A stretch of DNA of 64,000 nt from Clostridiales bacterium (GCA_019415945.1 DXYF01000016.1:80287-144286), one strand, 5' to 3'; positions 44,841-54,548 are shown, numbered from the stretch's first letter. Made by a program: numbers and translations. The notes: generated by a model from the sequence alone, not told the origin.

Positions 44841-44886
44841 AAGTCTGTTCGCAAAATCCAGACTCTAAAAAAATACTACGGAGGAA
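44841..44886 (+). promoter_or_regulatory. preQ1-I riboswitch, translational type
   Basis: AGTCTG and CAGACT pair as P1 with a loop TTCGCAAAATC. The loop resembles the Thermoanaerobacter aptamer loop (TCGCAGTAACC). An A-rich tail (TCTAAAAAAATACTAC) follows, then GGAGG, whose GGA can pair with TCC at the end of the loop to make the P2 pseudoknot. This would hide the queT ribosome site when preQ1 binds. The gene order (preQ1 switch before a QueT transporter) fits known biology. Confidence 0.75.
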
Positions 44887-44892
44887 TTTAAT

Positions 44893-45429
44893 ATGAAAAC
44901 AAAATCCACAATGTACATTGTGCAGGCAGCCGTTATTGCCGCACTCTACGCTACCCTGACTATTCTTCAAAACACCCTGCTCCCGGGCAGTGCCTCAATG
45001 GCAGTTCAGTTCAGGGTATCCGAGGTTCTTACAATCCTTGCACTCTACACACCTGCCGCAATTCCCGGACTCACAATCGGATGTGTTATTGCGAACATAA
45101 GCTCGCTTTCCACACTCGGTCCTTATGATTTGATTTTCGGCTCGCTTGCAAGTCTTGTTGCCGCACTTCTTATGTACATGCTCAGAAACAAGAGAATTTG
45201 GGGACTTCCCGTTGCCGCTGCTCTGATGCCGGCACTTGCAAACGGAATTATTGTAGGCTTTGAAATTGAATTTTTCTTTTTGGAGGGCGGTTTCCACTTC
45301 CTAAGCTTCTTACTTCAGGGCGGACTTGTTGCTCTCGGTGAGCTTGCAGTTCTGTTCATTCTCGGACTTCCGCTTTCAAGGCTTATTGAATCGCAAAAGT
45401 TCGATAAAAAGCTTTTGGCTCTCAAATAA
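44893..45429 (+). CDS. queT: QueT-family ECF transporter substrate component
   Basis: A 178-residue membrane protein with five or six segments. QAAVIAALYATLTILQN, AVQFRVSEVLTILALYTPAAIPGL and LGPYDLIFGSLASLVAALL are typical of the QueT family, thought to import queuosine precursors such as preQ1. The GGAGG site is part of the preQ1 switch. No quE or queF gene is near, so the cell likely salvages the precursor. It is monocistronic with a terminator downstream. Confidence 0.93.
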   Translation: MKTKSTMYIVQAAVIAALYATLTILQNTLLPGSASMAVQFRVSEVLTILALYTPAAIPGLTIGCVIANISSLSTLGPYDLIFGSLASLVAALLMYMLRNKRIWGLPVAAALMPALANGIIVGFEIEFFFLEGGFHFLSFLLQGGLVALGELAVLFILGLPLSRLIESQKFDKKLLALK

Positions 45430-45453
45430 TTTTGTACTGAAGATTTTGCATTA

Positions 45454-45494
45454 AAAAGCACCTGTCTCAAAAAGACAGGTGCTATATTTTTGTC
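45454..45494 (+). terminator. Intrinsic terminator after queT
   Basis: AGCACCTGTCT and AGACAGGTGCT pair around CAAAA, followed by ATATTTTT. Confidence 0.85.
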
Positions 45495-45542
45495 TTGCAG
45501 GATTTGTGACATGCGGAGTATGCATTATAACTTATGTTAAAT

Positions 45543-45572
45543 ACGGGCAGATGTAACATCTGCCCGAAATTT
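45543..45572 (-). terminator. Terminator of the dapL operon
   Basis: CGGGCAGATGT and ACATCTGCCCG pair around TA immediately after the dapL stop codon; the minus-strand tail is AT-rich but not a pure T-run. Confidence 0.65.
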
Positions 45573-46760
45573 TTAAATGTTTGAAAGAAGCTTTTTGATT
45601 CGCTCAACAGCCTCTATTGTATTTTCTCTGTCGCCGAAAGATGTAAGGCGGAAGTAACCTGCACCGTTTTCGCCGAAGCCCTCACCCGGAGTACCTACAA
45701 CATTTGCCTCTTTAAGAAGCAAATCGAAGAACTCCCAGCTTCCCATATTATTCGGACACTTAAGCCAAATATAAGGTGAGTTTTTGCCGCCCGTGTAGTA
45801 AATTCCGAGCTCATCAAGAGCAGATGCGATAATTTTTGCATTTCCCTGATAATAAGAGATATTTTCCTTAATCTGCTTTTGACCTTCCTCGCTGAATACA
45901 GCCGCAGCAGCACACTGAACAGGCCATGAAACGCCGTTGAACTTTGTAGCCTGGCGGCGATACCATGTTGCATAGATATTATGACCGTCACGCTCAAGCT
46001 CTTTGGGGATAATCGTGTATCCGCAGCGAGTGCCCGTAAAGCCAGCCGTCTTTGAAAGCGAGCACATCTCGATTGCACACTGTCTTGCACCCTCTATTGC
46101 AAAGATAGAACGGGGAATATCATCCTCTGTAATAAACGCTTCATAAGCTGCGTCATAAAGAATAATTGCATTGTTTTCAAGTGCGTAATCAACCCACATT
46201 TTGAGCTGTTCTGTGTTGTAGGCAGAGCCTGTGGGGTTGTTAGGAGAACAAAGATAAATTATATCTGCCTTTACGCTCTTGTCGGGAAGTGCGGCAAATC
46301 CGTTTTCCTCGGTGGAAGCTGCGTAAACAATTTTTCTTCCTGCCATAATATTTGAATCAACATATACGGGATAAACCGGGTCTGTAACAAGCACGACATT
46401 ATCCTTGTCAAAAATATCTCCGATATTTCCGCAGTCTGACTTTGCACCGTCGGACACAAAAATTTCATCGGCAGAAACCTCAACGCCGAAGCTCTTGTAG
46501 TAGCCTGAAATTGCCTCTCTTAGAAACGCATAACCCTCATAGTCGGGATAGCCCTTAAAGCTTTCCTTGTGAGCAAGATCCTCAACGCCTCTTTTCATCG
46601 CCTCAATTACTACGGGAGCGAGAGGAAGCGTTACATCGCCGATTCCGAGCTTGATTATCTTCTTGTCGGGATTTGCTTTTGCAAATTCGGCAGTTCTCTT
46701 TGCGACATCGGCAAAAAGATAATTTGGCACGAGATTGTCAAAATTCTTGTTTATCTTCAT
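45573..46760 (-). CDS. dapL: LL-diaminopimelate aminotransferase
   Basis: A 395-residue PLP enzyme. KLGIGDVTLPLAPVVIEAM, GYPDYEGYAFLREAI, YLCSPNNPTGSAYN and SLSKTAGFTGTRCGY (PLP lysine) are DapL signatures. It makes LL-diaminopimelate directly from tetrahydrodipicolinate, by-passing the succinylase or acetylase branch. It is the last gene of the operon with carA, carB::dapF and pyrG; DapF, the next enzyme in lysine and wall synthesis, is encoded upstream in that operon. Confidence 0.96.
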   Translation of the reverse strand: MKINKNFDNLVPNYLFADVAKRTAEFAKANPDKKIIKLGIGDVTLPLAPVVIEAMKRGVEDLAHKESFKGYPDYEGYAFLREAISGYYKSFGVEVSADEIFVSDGAKSDCGNIGDIFDKDNVVLVTDPVYPVYVDSNIMAGRKIVYAASTEENGFAALPDKSVKADIIYLCSPNNPTGSAYNTEQLKMWVDYALENNAIILYDAAYEAFITEDDIPRSIFAIEGARQCAIEMCSLSKTAGFTGTRCGYTIIPKELERDGHNIYATWYRRQATKFNGVSWPVQCAAAAVFSEEGQKQIKENISYYQGNAKIIASALDELGIYYTGGKNSPYIWLKCPNNMGSWEFFDLLLKEANVVGTPGEGFGENGAGYFRLTSFGDRENTIEAVERIKKLLSNI

Positions 46761-46819
46761 ATTTATCAGTCCTTTTAAATTTTTACGGACACTATGCTCT
46801 GTGTGTCTGTTTTCGTTGA

Positions 46820-48433
46820 TTATTTCTCAAGCGACGCCTTGATAAATTCTCTGAAAAGAGGATGTGCACGGTTGGGGCGTGACTTAAACTCAGGATGATA
46901 CTGAACGCCTACATAGAAGCGGTTTTCGGGAATTTCTACAGCCTCTACAAGGAGTCCGTTGGGGGATGTTCCCGTGATCTTCATTCCTGCGTTTTCAATT
47001 TCCTCTCTGTAATCGTTGTTAAACTCATAGCGGTGACGGTGGCGTTCGGCAATTTCTTTTTTGCCGTAAGCTTTTTCCATCATTGAACCGTCTTTTATTA
47101 CACAAGGATATGCACCCAAACGCATTGTACCGCCCATATTTTCAATGCCGAGCTGTTCGGGCATAAGGTCAATAACATTGTGCTTACCATCGGGAGCAAA
47201 CTCTCCGCTGTTTGCGTCTTCATAGCCGAGAACATTTTTTGCGTACTCGATAACGGCGGTCTGCATACCAAGACAAATTCCGAGATACGGAATATTGTTT
47301 TCGCGGGCATACTGTGCCGCCATAACCTTGCCCTCAACACCTCTGTTGCCGAAGCCGCCGGGAACAAGAATACCGTCAACATCGCCCAAAAGCTCTTCTA
47401 CCTTATATTTCGTGATAAGCTCACAGTCAACCCATTTAATTTCAACATCAGCACCGTTTTCATATCCGCCGTGTCTGAGAGCCTCAGCAACCGAAAGATA
47501 TGCGTCGTGCAGTGCAACATATTTTCCGCAAAGTGCAATTTTGCACTTCTTTGTGCGGTTATTAATTCTGTCAAGCATTTCTTCCCATTCGGTGAGGTCA
47601 GGCTTTTTATCTACGGTAATATTAAGCTCACGGCATACAACATTTGAGAAATTGCTCTTTTCAAGCATAAGCGGAGCCTGATAAAGAGTAGGAAGCGTAA
47701 TATTTTCGATTACGCAGTCGGGTTTTACATTGCAGAAAAGTGCGATTTTGTCAAATATACTTTCCTCAAGAGGCTCATCACAGCGAAGCACAATTATATC
47801 GGGATTAATACCCAAAGAGCGAAGCTCCTTAACCGAGTGCTGTGTAGGCTTTGACTTATGCTCCTCACTGCCCTTTATGTACGGAACAAGCGTAACATGG
47901 ATAAAAATACTGTTTTCTCTGCCCACCTCAAGAGACACCTGACGGATAGCCTCCAAAAACGGCTGACTCTCAATATCGCCTACCGTTCCGCCGATTTCGG
48001 TAATTACAACATCGGCGTTTGTCTTTTCACCTACATTGTATATAAAAGACTTTATTTCATTTGTGATGTGCGGAATCACCTGAACGGTTTTTCCGAGATA
48101 ATCGCCTCTGCGTTCCTTTTCAAGCACATTTGAATACACCTTGCCCGTTGTAAGGTTTGAATACTTGTTCAAATCCTCGTCGATAAAGCGTTCATAGTGA
48201 CCGAGATCAAGGTCGGTTTCCGCTCCGTCCTCCGTAACGAAAACCTCGCCGTGCTGGTACGGACTCATGGTTCCCGGGTCAACATTGATATACGGGTCAA
48301 GCTTCTGTGCAACGATTTTAAGACCTCTCGCCTTTAAAAGCCTGCCGAGAGATGCGGCTGTGATACCTTTGCCAAGACCCGAAACAACGCCGCCTGTGAC
48401 AAATATATATTTTTTATTTTTTTTGATTTCCAC
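46820..48433 (-). CDS. pyrG: CTP synthase
   Basis: A 537-residue enzyme. KYIFVTGGVVSGLGKGITAASLG is the synthetase P-loop; GTMSPYQHGEVFVTEDGAETDLDLGHYERF follows; the C-terminal glutamine amidotransferase has PYLGICLGMQ (nucleophile Cys) and YHPEFKS (His/Glu). It turns UTP, glutamine and ATP into CTP. The GTG start (48433) lies five bases after the dapF stop. Placement with carAB puts it in the pyrimidine operon. Confidence 0.97.
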   Translation of the reverse strand: MEIKKNKKYIFVTGGVVSGLGKGITAASLGRLLKARGLKIVAQKLDPYINVDPGTMSPYQHGEVFVTEDGAETDLDLGHYERFIDEDLNKYSNLTTGKVYSNVLEKERRGDYLGKTVQVIPHITNEIKSFIYNVGEKTNADVVITEIGGTVGDIESQPFLEAIRQVSLEVGRENSIFIHVTLVPYIKGSEEHKSKPTQHSVKELRSLGINPDIIVLRCDEPLEESIFDKIALFCNVKPDCVIENITLPTLYQAPLMLEKSNFSNVVCRELNITVDKKPDLTEWEEMLDRINNRTKKCKIALCGKYVALHDAYLSVAEALRHGGYENGADVEIKWVDCELITKYKVEELLGDVDGILVPGGFGNRGVEGKVMAAQYARENNIPYLGICLGMQTAVIEYAKNVLGYEDANSGEFAPDGKHNVIDLMPEQLGIENMGGTMRLGAYPCVIKDGSMMEKAYGKKEIAERHRHRYEFNNDYREEIENAGMKITGTSPNGLLVEAVEIPENRFYVGVQYHPEFKSRPNRAHPLFREFIKASLEK

Positions 48434-48438
48434 CGCTT

Positions 48439-51400
48439 TTACACCTCTACCTCTCCGTCAAATACCTTTTCGGCATTGCCTGTCATATACACCGTATCAT
48501 CGGTGTAATTGATAATAAGATCGCCGCCGATAAGCTTAACCTTAATGTCCTCTCCCTTTTTGCACAAGCCGTTTTCACACGCCGCAACTGCAACTGCACA
48601 TGCACCTGTTCCGCAAGCCCAAGTTTCGCCTGAGCCTCTCTCCCATACTCTCATCTTGATTGTATGTTCGTCAATAACGCTTACAAACTCCGTATTAACT
48701 CTTTCAGGGAACAGCTTGTCAAATTCAAACTGCGAACCTACCTTTTCTATATCAAGGTTATCAATGTCGTCCATAAACACTACACAGTGCGGATTGCCCA
48801 TTGATACGCAGGTAATATTGTACTCCTTGTCGCCTATCTTAACAGGCTCGTTTACAACCTTATCCTTGTTGATTGCAACAGGGATTTCTTTCGGGTCGAG
48901 AATTGCCTTTCCCATATCAACTCTCAGTCTTGTTACTTCTCCGCCTGTTGTAAACGCTTTAAGCGTCTTTATTCCGCTGAGGGTTTCAACAGTAATTTCG
49001 TCTTTCTCGCTGTAATTAACCATACCGTGATCATAGAGGAACTTGCCCACACAGCGAATGCCGTTTCCGCACATTTTGCCCTCAGAACCGTCACGGTTGT
49101 ACATCTTCATCTTTGCGTCAGCAACCTTTGACGGGCATACAAGGATAATGCCGTCGCCGCCGATTCCGAAATGTCTGTCAGACAGTCTTACCGCAAGTGC
49201 TTCGGGATTATTGATTTCCTGGTCAAAGGTGCTGAAATAAATGTAATCGTTTCCGATGCCCTGCATCTTTGTAAACTTAAGCATTTCCTTTTCCTCCCTC
49301 ATATTGTTAATATCGATAAGCTCTGTGCTGTGCTGTGTATAGTGGCTCTTAAGGCAGTCTGCAAGTGCATTCGCCGTATCAAGCGATGTAAGACAAGGAA
49401 TGTTTCTCTCAACGGTTTTTCTGCGGATTTTAACCGAATCTCTTGAAGGAATTCTTCCCTTTGCCGATGTTGAAATAACATACTGAATTTTACCCGACTC
49501 AATCAATGTAAGCGTATTGCTTGTCTTTGATTCGTGGATTTTCTTTACCAAAACTGCATCTATACCGTACTTTTTAAGAACCTCGCCCGTTCCCTCGGTA
49601 GCGTAAATTGTAAATCCGAGGTCGTAGTATTTCTTGGCAATTTCGCCGATTTCGGCTTTGTCGGAATTACGAACGGTAATAAATACGCCGCCGTTCTTCT
49701 TCATCTTGTAGCCGGCAGCTATAAGGCCCTTGTAGAGTGCCTCTTCAAGAGTGCCTGCAATACCCAATACCTCGCCCGTTGACTTCATTTCGGGTCCGAG
49801 ATGATTGTCAACATTAATAAGCTTTTCAAAACTGAATACGGGCACTTTTACCGCAACATAAGGGCTCTTTCTGTAAAGGCCTGTACCGTATCCCATATCC
49901 TTGAGCTTTTCGCCGAGCATTGCTCTCGTTGCGAGATCAACCATCGGAACACCCGTAACCTTGCTGATATAAGGAATTGTACGGGACGAACGGGGATTAA
50001 CCTCAATTACATACAGCTCGTCCTTGTAAATGAGATACTGAATATTTACAAGACCCTTTGTTCTAAGCTCAATCGCAAGGTTTTTAGAGCTTTCGATAAT
50101 AATTTGGGTCATTTCATCTGAAAGATTCCAAGCAGGATAAACAGCGATAGAGTCGCCCGAATGTACGCCCGCACGCTCAATATGCTCCATAATACCGGGA
50201 ATCAAAATGTCTTCGCCGTCACAAATTGCATCGACCTCAATCTCGGTACCCTGCAAATACTTGTCAATAAGAATCGGATTTTCAATGTTCTGAGCAAGAA
50301 TAATCGCCATATATTCCTTAACATCGTCCTCGTTAAATGCGATGATCATATTCTGACCGCCGAGAACATATGAAGGACGAAGCAAAACAGGATAGCCGAT
50401 ATTGGAAGCTACATTCAGAGCCTCTTCGGTAGTCATAACGGTAACGCCCTTAGGACGCTTAATATTATATTTTTCGAGAAGCTCGTCAAAACGCTCTCTG
50501 TCCTCAGCCATATCAATAGCGTCATACGATGTACCGAGAATATTTATATTGTTATCGCTTAAGAATTTTGTAAGCTTAATTGCAGTCTGTCCGCCGAACG
50601 CTACAACTACGCCGTAGGGCTTTTCGGTTTTTATAATGCCCATAACATCCTCTGTTGTAAGAGGCTCAAAATAAAGTCTGTCAGCAGTATCAAAGTCTGT
50701 TGATACGGTTTCGGGGTTGTTGTTTACGATTACTACATCGTAGCCCGCTTTTTTAAGAGCCCAAACGCAGTGAACCGAAGCGTAGTCAAATTCGATTCCC
50801 TGACCGATTCTGATAGGTCCCGAACCGAAAACGATTACGGTCTTTTTGCCGTCCTGACGCTCATTGATAAACTCCTCTGCTTCATTTTCCTTGTCAAATG
50901 TAGAGTAAAAATACGGAGTTTCCGCTGCAAATTCAGCAGCACAGGTATCAACCATCTTATATACGGGCACAAGCGGATTTTCTATCTTTTTGCCTGTAAT
51001 TTCTTCGATAGTCTTGTCGAGGAAACCGATGTTTTTCGCACGGACATAAAGCTCTTCGGTGAGCTGACCTTGCTTAAGCTCATTTTCCACATTAATAATA
51101 TTTTTAAGCTTTTCGAGGAACCACTCGTCTATCATTGTAACATTGTGGATTTCTTCCACCGTAATTCCTCTTTTTAAAGCCTCATATACACAGAATATTC
51201 TTCTGTCGTCGCACACGCTTAGTCTGTCATATACGGAAGCGTTTGAAAGCTCGCAAAACTCCTTGTCGTCAAGAGTGTTGTGCGAAATTTCGGCACCTCT
51301 TACAGCCTTCATAATTGCCTGCTCAAATGTGGGAGCAATCGACATAACCTCGCCGGTCGCTTTCATCTGTGTGCCGAGCGTACGCTTTGCATATACAAAT

Positions 51401-52491
51401 TTATCAAACGGCCACTTGGGGAATTTTACAACAACATAGTCAAGAGCAGGCTCAAAGCAAGCGTATGTTGTACCCGTAACGGCGTTTTTAATTTCGTTAA
51501 GTGTATAACCGATTGCGATTTTTGCCGCAACCTTTGCGATAGGATAACCCGTTGCCTTTGAAGCAAGTGCCGATGAACGCGATACACGGGGGTTAACCTC
51601 AATAACCGCATACTCAAATGTTTCGGGATTAAGTGCAAACTGACAGTTACATCCACCCTCTACCTTCAGGGCGGAAATAATGTTAAGTGCCGCACTTCTG
51701 AGCATCTGATACTCCTTGTCGGCAAGAGTAACTGTAGGAGCAATAACGATTGAATCTCCCGTGTGAACACCTACAGGGTCAAAGTTTTCCATTGAGCAGA
51801 CTGTAATAACATTTGCGTCGCTGTCACGCATAACCTCAAACTCAATTTCTTTCCAGCCTGAAATACATTTTTCAACAAGCACCTGAGTGATAGGAGAAAG
51901 CTCCAAACCGTTTGAAGTAATTTCACGAAGCTCTGACTCATTATTAACAATACCGCCGCCTGTGCCGCCGAGTGTAAACGCAGGACGGATAATTACAGGA
52001 TAACCGATTTCATCCGCAAATTTTACAGCCGATTCAACATCGTTTACAACTATCGACGGAATACAAGGCTGACCTATCGACTCCATAGTATCCTTAAAGA
52101 GCTGTCTGTCCTCCGCCTTGTCGATAGTCTCGGGGTTTGCACCGAGAAGCTTAACACCGTACTTGTCAAGAAATCCTTCTTTTGCAAGCTGCATTGAAAG
52201 CGTAAGACCTGTCTGGCCTCCGAGAGTAGAAAGAAGGCTGTCGGGACGCTCCTTTTTAATAATTCTCTTAACGGTTTCAAGCGTAAGCGGCTCAATATAT
52301 ATTTTATCTGCCATTGCATTGTCTGTCATTATTGTAGCGGGGTTTGAGTTGACAAGAATAACCTCAAGACCCTCTTCCTTGAGTGCACGGCAAGCCTGTG
52401 TGCCTGCATAGTCAAACTCGGCAGCCTGTCCGATTACGATAGGACCCGAGCCGATTACCATAACTCTTTTTATATCCTGTTTGAGTGGCAT
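48439..52491 (-). CDS. carB: Carbamoyl-phosphate synthase large subunit fused in frame to diaminopimelate epimerase
   Basis: One frame of 1,350 residues. Residues 1-1,069 are CarB: MVIGSGPIVIGQAAEFDYAG, two ATP-grasp halves (the second starting VIVFGSGPIRIGQGIEFDYAS) and a C-terminal MGS-like allosteric domain (FITVRNSDKAEIGEIAKKYY). This is the normal CarB length. Then, with no stop codon, comes DapF from MLKFTKMQGIGNDYIYF (ATG at 49284), 281 residues, with both catalytic Cys (KMCGNGIRC and WACGTGAC). GAGGGAGG lies 10 bases before that ATG, so dapF can still be translated alone. Pyrimidine/arginine precursor and lysine/wall functions are thus joined. A lost stop codon of two once-separate genes is the simple explanation. 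Confidence 0.93.
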   Translation of the reverse strand: MPLKQDIKRVMVIGSGPIVIGQAAEFDYAGTQACRALKEEGLEVILVNSNPATIMTDNAMADKIYIEPLTLETVKRIIKKERPDSLLSTLGGQTGLTLSMQLAKEGFLDKYGVKLLGANPETIDKAEDRQLFKDTMESIGQPCIPSIVVNDVESAVKFADEIGYPVIIRPAFTLGGTGGGIVNNESELREITSNGLELSPITQVLVEKCISGWKEIEFEVMRDSDANVITVCSMENFDPVGVHTGDSIVIAPTVTLADKEYQMLRSAALNIISALKVEGGCNCQFALNPETFEYAVIEVNPRVSRSSALASKATGYPIAKVAAKIAIGYTLNEIKNAVTGTTYACFEPALDYVVVKFPKWPFDKFVYAKRTLGTQMKATGEVMSIAPTFEQAIMKAVRGAEISHNTLDDKEFCELSNASVYDRLSVCDDRRIFCVYEALKRGITVEEIHNVTMIDEWFLEKLKNIINVENELKQGQLTEELYVRAKNIGFLDKTIEEITGKKIENPLVPVYKMVDTCAAEFAAETPYFYSTFDKENEAEEFINERQDGKKTVIVFGSGPIRIGQGIEFDYASVHCVWALKKAGYDVVIVNNNPETVSTDFDTADRLYFEPLTTEDVMGIIKTEKPYGVVVAFGGQTAIKLTKFLSDNNINILGTSYDAIDMAEDRERFDELLEKYNIKRPKGVTVMTTEEALNVASNIGYPVLLRPSYVLGGQNMIIAFNEDDVKEYMAIILAQNIENPILIDKYLQGTEIEVDAICDGEDILIPGIMEHIERAGVHSGDSIAVYPAWNLSDEMTQIIIESSKNLAIELRTKGLVNIQYLIYKDELYVIEVNPRSSRTIPYISKVTGVPMVDLATRAMLGEKLKDMGYGTGLYRKSPYVAVKVPVFSFEKLINVDNHLGPEMKSTGEVLGIAGTLEEALYKGLIAAGYKMKKNGGVFITVRNSDKAEIGEIAKKYYDLGFTIYATEGTGEVLKKYGIDAVLVKKIHESKTSNTLTLIESGKIQYVISTSAKGRIPSRDSVKIRRKTVERNIPCLTSLDTANALADCLKSHYTQHSTELIDINNMREEKEMLKFTKMQGIGNDYIYFSTFDQEINNPEALAVRLSDRHFGIGGDGIILVCPSKVADAKMKMYNRDGSEGKMCGNGIRCVGKFLYDHGMVNYSEKDEITVETLSGIKTLKAFTTGGEVTRLRVDMGKAILDPKEIPVAINKDKVVNEPVKIGDKEYNITCVSMGNPHCVVFMDDIDNLDIEKVGSQFEFDKLFPERVNTEFVSVIDEHTIKMRVWERGSGETWACGTGACAVAVAACENGLCKKGEDIKVKLIGGDLIINYTDDTVYMTGNAEKVFDGEVEV

Positions 52492-52537
52492 ATAATCATT
52501 CCTTATCCAAATTTTATCGCTTATTTACTATCTTTAC

Positions 52538-53623
52538 TTACTTATTTTTGTGTTCTTTAATCATATCTATAAAGCGGTCAAACAAAAATGCTGTATCAAG
52601 AGGGCCTCCGCAGGCTTCGGGATGGAACTGAACGGAGAACGCAGGCATATTTGTGTATCTTACTCCCTCGCAGGTGTTATCGTTGCCGTTTACAAAGCTT
52701 ACAACTCCGTTTTCCGGCAAACTGTCGTTTACAACCGCATAGCCGTGGTTCTGTGAGGTTATGTACACTCTGCCTGTATCAATCTCCTTTGCAGGCTGAT
52801 TTGCACCCCTGTGACCGTACTTAAGCTTTTCTGTCTTAGCCCCCTGAGAAAGAGCAAGAAGCTGGTGACCCAGACAAATTCCGAATGTCGGAATTTTTGA
52901 CTCGCAAAGCTTTCTGAGTTCCTCGATTATCTGTACATTCTTGGACGGATCTCCGGGGCCGTTTGAAAGCATAATGCCGTCGGGATTCATCGCAACAATT
53001 TCTTGTGCCGTGGTGTTCGACGGTACAACCGTAAGGTTACATCCACGCTTAACAAGCTCTCTGCCGATATTATGCTTTGCACCGAAATCCATTAAGACTA
53101 CATTAAGCTCGGGATTTTCAGCCTTGTAGGTTTCTTTTTCCTTTATTGTAGTGCTTTCAACCGCATCCTCAATGACATAGTTCTTGATTTCTTCAAGCTC
53201 TTCTTTGCTAACCTCCGGCGAATAGCTTATCTTGCAGTTGAGTACGCCGTATTCACGCACAATTCTTGTGAGTGCACGGGTATCTATTCCGTAAATTCCG
53301 GGGATTCCCGAATTTTTTAAAAAGGTGTCAAGATCACCCTCACAACGGAAATTAGAGGGAACTTGGCACCATTCTCTAACAATATAACCTTTAAGCGACG
53401 GCGAGTCACTTTCAAAATCAGAGGGAATTACCCCGTAGTTTCCGATTAAAGGGAATGTCTGAATAACCACCTGACCGAAATAGCTGGGGTCGGTGAGTGT
53501 TTCAAGATAGCCTGTCATAGCAGTTGTAAAAACAAGCTCTCCCATAGTCTCTTTTTCAGCACCAAATGCCTTACCCTCAAAGACTGTGCCGTTTTCAAGA
53601 ATCAAGTATGCCGCACGGCTCAT
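52538..53623 (-). CDS. carA: Carbamoyl-phosphate synthase small subunit
   Basis: A 361-residue glutaminase subunit. The N-terminal domain begins AAYLILENGTVFEGKAFGAEKET; the class I amidotransferase has IPTFGICLGHQLLALSQG (nucleophile Cys) and VQFHPEACGGP (His/Glu). It supplies ammonia from glutamine to CarB. It precedes carB by 46 bases on the same strand. No PyrR attenuator could be found upstream; the 41 bases to the ANTAR gene are too short. Confidence 0.97.
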   Translation of the reverse strand: MSRAAYLILENGTVFEGKAFGAEKETMGELVFTTAMTGYLETLTDPSYFGQVVIQTFPLIGNYGVIPSDFESDSPSLKGYIVREWCQVPSNFRCEGDLDTFLKNSGIPGIYGIDTRALTRIVREYGVLNCKISYSPEVSKEELEEIKNYVIEDAVESTTIKEKETYKAENPELNVVLMDFGAKHNIGRELVKRGCNLTVVPSNTTAQEIVAMNPDGIMLSNGPGDPSKNVQIIEELRKLCESKIPTFGICLGHQLLALSQGAKTEKLKYGHRGANQPAKEIDTGRVYITSQNHGYAVVNDSLPENGVVSFVNGNDNTCEGVRYTNMPAFSVQFHPEACGGPLDTAFLFDRFIDMIKEHKNK

Positions 53624-53664
53624 AAATACACATTCCTTTCAAAATTCACTTAATAATGCTAACT

Positions 53665-54234
53665 TTAATTCTCATAGGTCTGTATAACCTGCTTTGCAAC
53701 CTGGAGTTTGCTTATCCGCAAGTCCATTGCCTGCTTTTCAAGATAGCGGTGTGCCTGCACTTCCGACATATTAAGACACGAGATAAGCAGGAATTTTGCT
53801 CTGTTAATTATCTTCATATCCTCAACCATATGCCTTAGCTTCTCGTTTTCTTCGGTTACGCACAACATTCTCATTCGGAAACATTCCGTAAATTGAAGAA
53901 AATGATGAAAAAGATGCTTGTTAATGGGCTTTGCAATAACTAAGACGCCGTGCTTTGTAAGTCTGTCGTTTACATCGTCGGCATTTTTTTGCGGCACAAT
54001 AATAACAACGCTTGACCTTGTCGTCTTTGCAAAATGCTCGGACAGCTCAATACCCGATTCCTCACTTAGGGGGGCATTTACGCAGATCAAGTCAAACTCA
54101 TCTTTTTCAACAAGCTTTTTAGCTGTTTTGGCAGTAAGCGAAACCGAAATACTGCTGTATTCCTCGCTTCTCAGCAGTTCAGAAAGAGAAGATGCACTCT
54201 GTTCCGAGTGTGAAATAAGCAAAGCTTTTTTCAA
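53665..54234 (-). CDS. Response-regulator-like protein with ANTAR domain
   Basis: A 189-residue protein. The start TTG at 54234 (MKKALLISHSEQSASS) has GGTGGTA; the ATG at 54246 is alternative. Residues 1-115 form a receiver-like fold (FDLICVNAPLSEESGIEL, with Asn where phospho-Asp is usual). The C-terminal 60 residues are ANTAR (MEDMKIINRAKFLLISCLNMSEVQAHRYLEKQAMD), which binds paired hairpins in mRNA to prevent termination. It may act on the following car operon or on glutamine metabolism genes elsewhere; no ANTAR target was found in the short gap to carA. Confidence 0.85.
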   Translation of the reverse strand: MKKALLISHSEQSASSLSELLRSEEYSSISVSLTAKTAKKLVEKDEFDLICVNAPLSEESGIELSEHFAKTTRSSVVIIVPQKNADDVNDRLTKHGVLVIAKPINKHLFHHFLQFTECFRMRMLCVTEENEKLRHMVEDMKIINRAKFLLISCLNMSEVQAHRYLEKQAMDLRISKLQVAKQVIQTYEN

Positions 54235-54414
54235 GCATACCACCACCGCTGCATTGTTTCATTCATCATACTATTGTACAAGATTTATCACTATTCAAAT
54301 TTACATAAAGGAATTATTTAAAAAGAATTTTTACTAAATACTCTGATTTTGTTTTTATTAACCATTGTATGTTTTTATGAGCAGGCTTATAAGTACCGCC
54401 TTTGTACAACAGTA

Positions 54415-54515
54415 AAAAAGCCGAGTACATCGACACTGGGTTCGAGCAGACAGGTTAATATTATCAAACCTTCTTTGCCCGACCGTTTTCCGGCAATTTC
54501 CTATAAAGTAAAAAA
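54415..54515 (-). repeat. Dispersed structured element, copy 2
   Basis: Lies between the terminator of the Na/phosphate transporter gene and the ANTAR gene. On the minus strand it runs TTTTTTACTTTATAGG to the hairpin GTCGATGTACTCGGC plus T6. Stem changes relative to the other copies preserve pairing (GTCGA with TCGGC). Confidence 0.85.
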
Positions 54516-54540
54516 GGGAACAGGTAAACCTGTTCCCAAA
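54514..54540 (-). terminator. Terminator of the Na/phosphate cotransporter gene
   Basis: GGGAACAGGT and ACCTGTTCCC pair around TT on the minus strand and are followed by T6, which is also the first part of dispersed element copy 2. Confidence 0.85.
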
Positions 54541-54548
54541 ACATTTAT

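Noticed and set aside
47180..52411. Plus-strand open frames opposite pyrG, dapF, carB and carA
   Set aside because: They are complements of highly conserved enzymes and lack ribosome sites.
54415..54515. Dispersed element as an ANTAR target
   Set aside because: No pair of hexanucleotide-loop hairpins with the A-G pattern was found in it.
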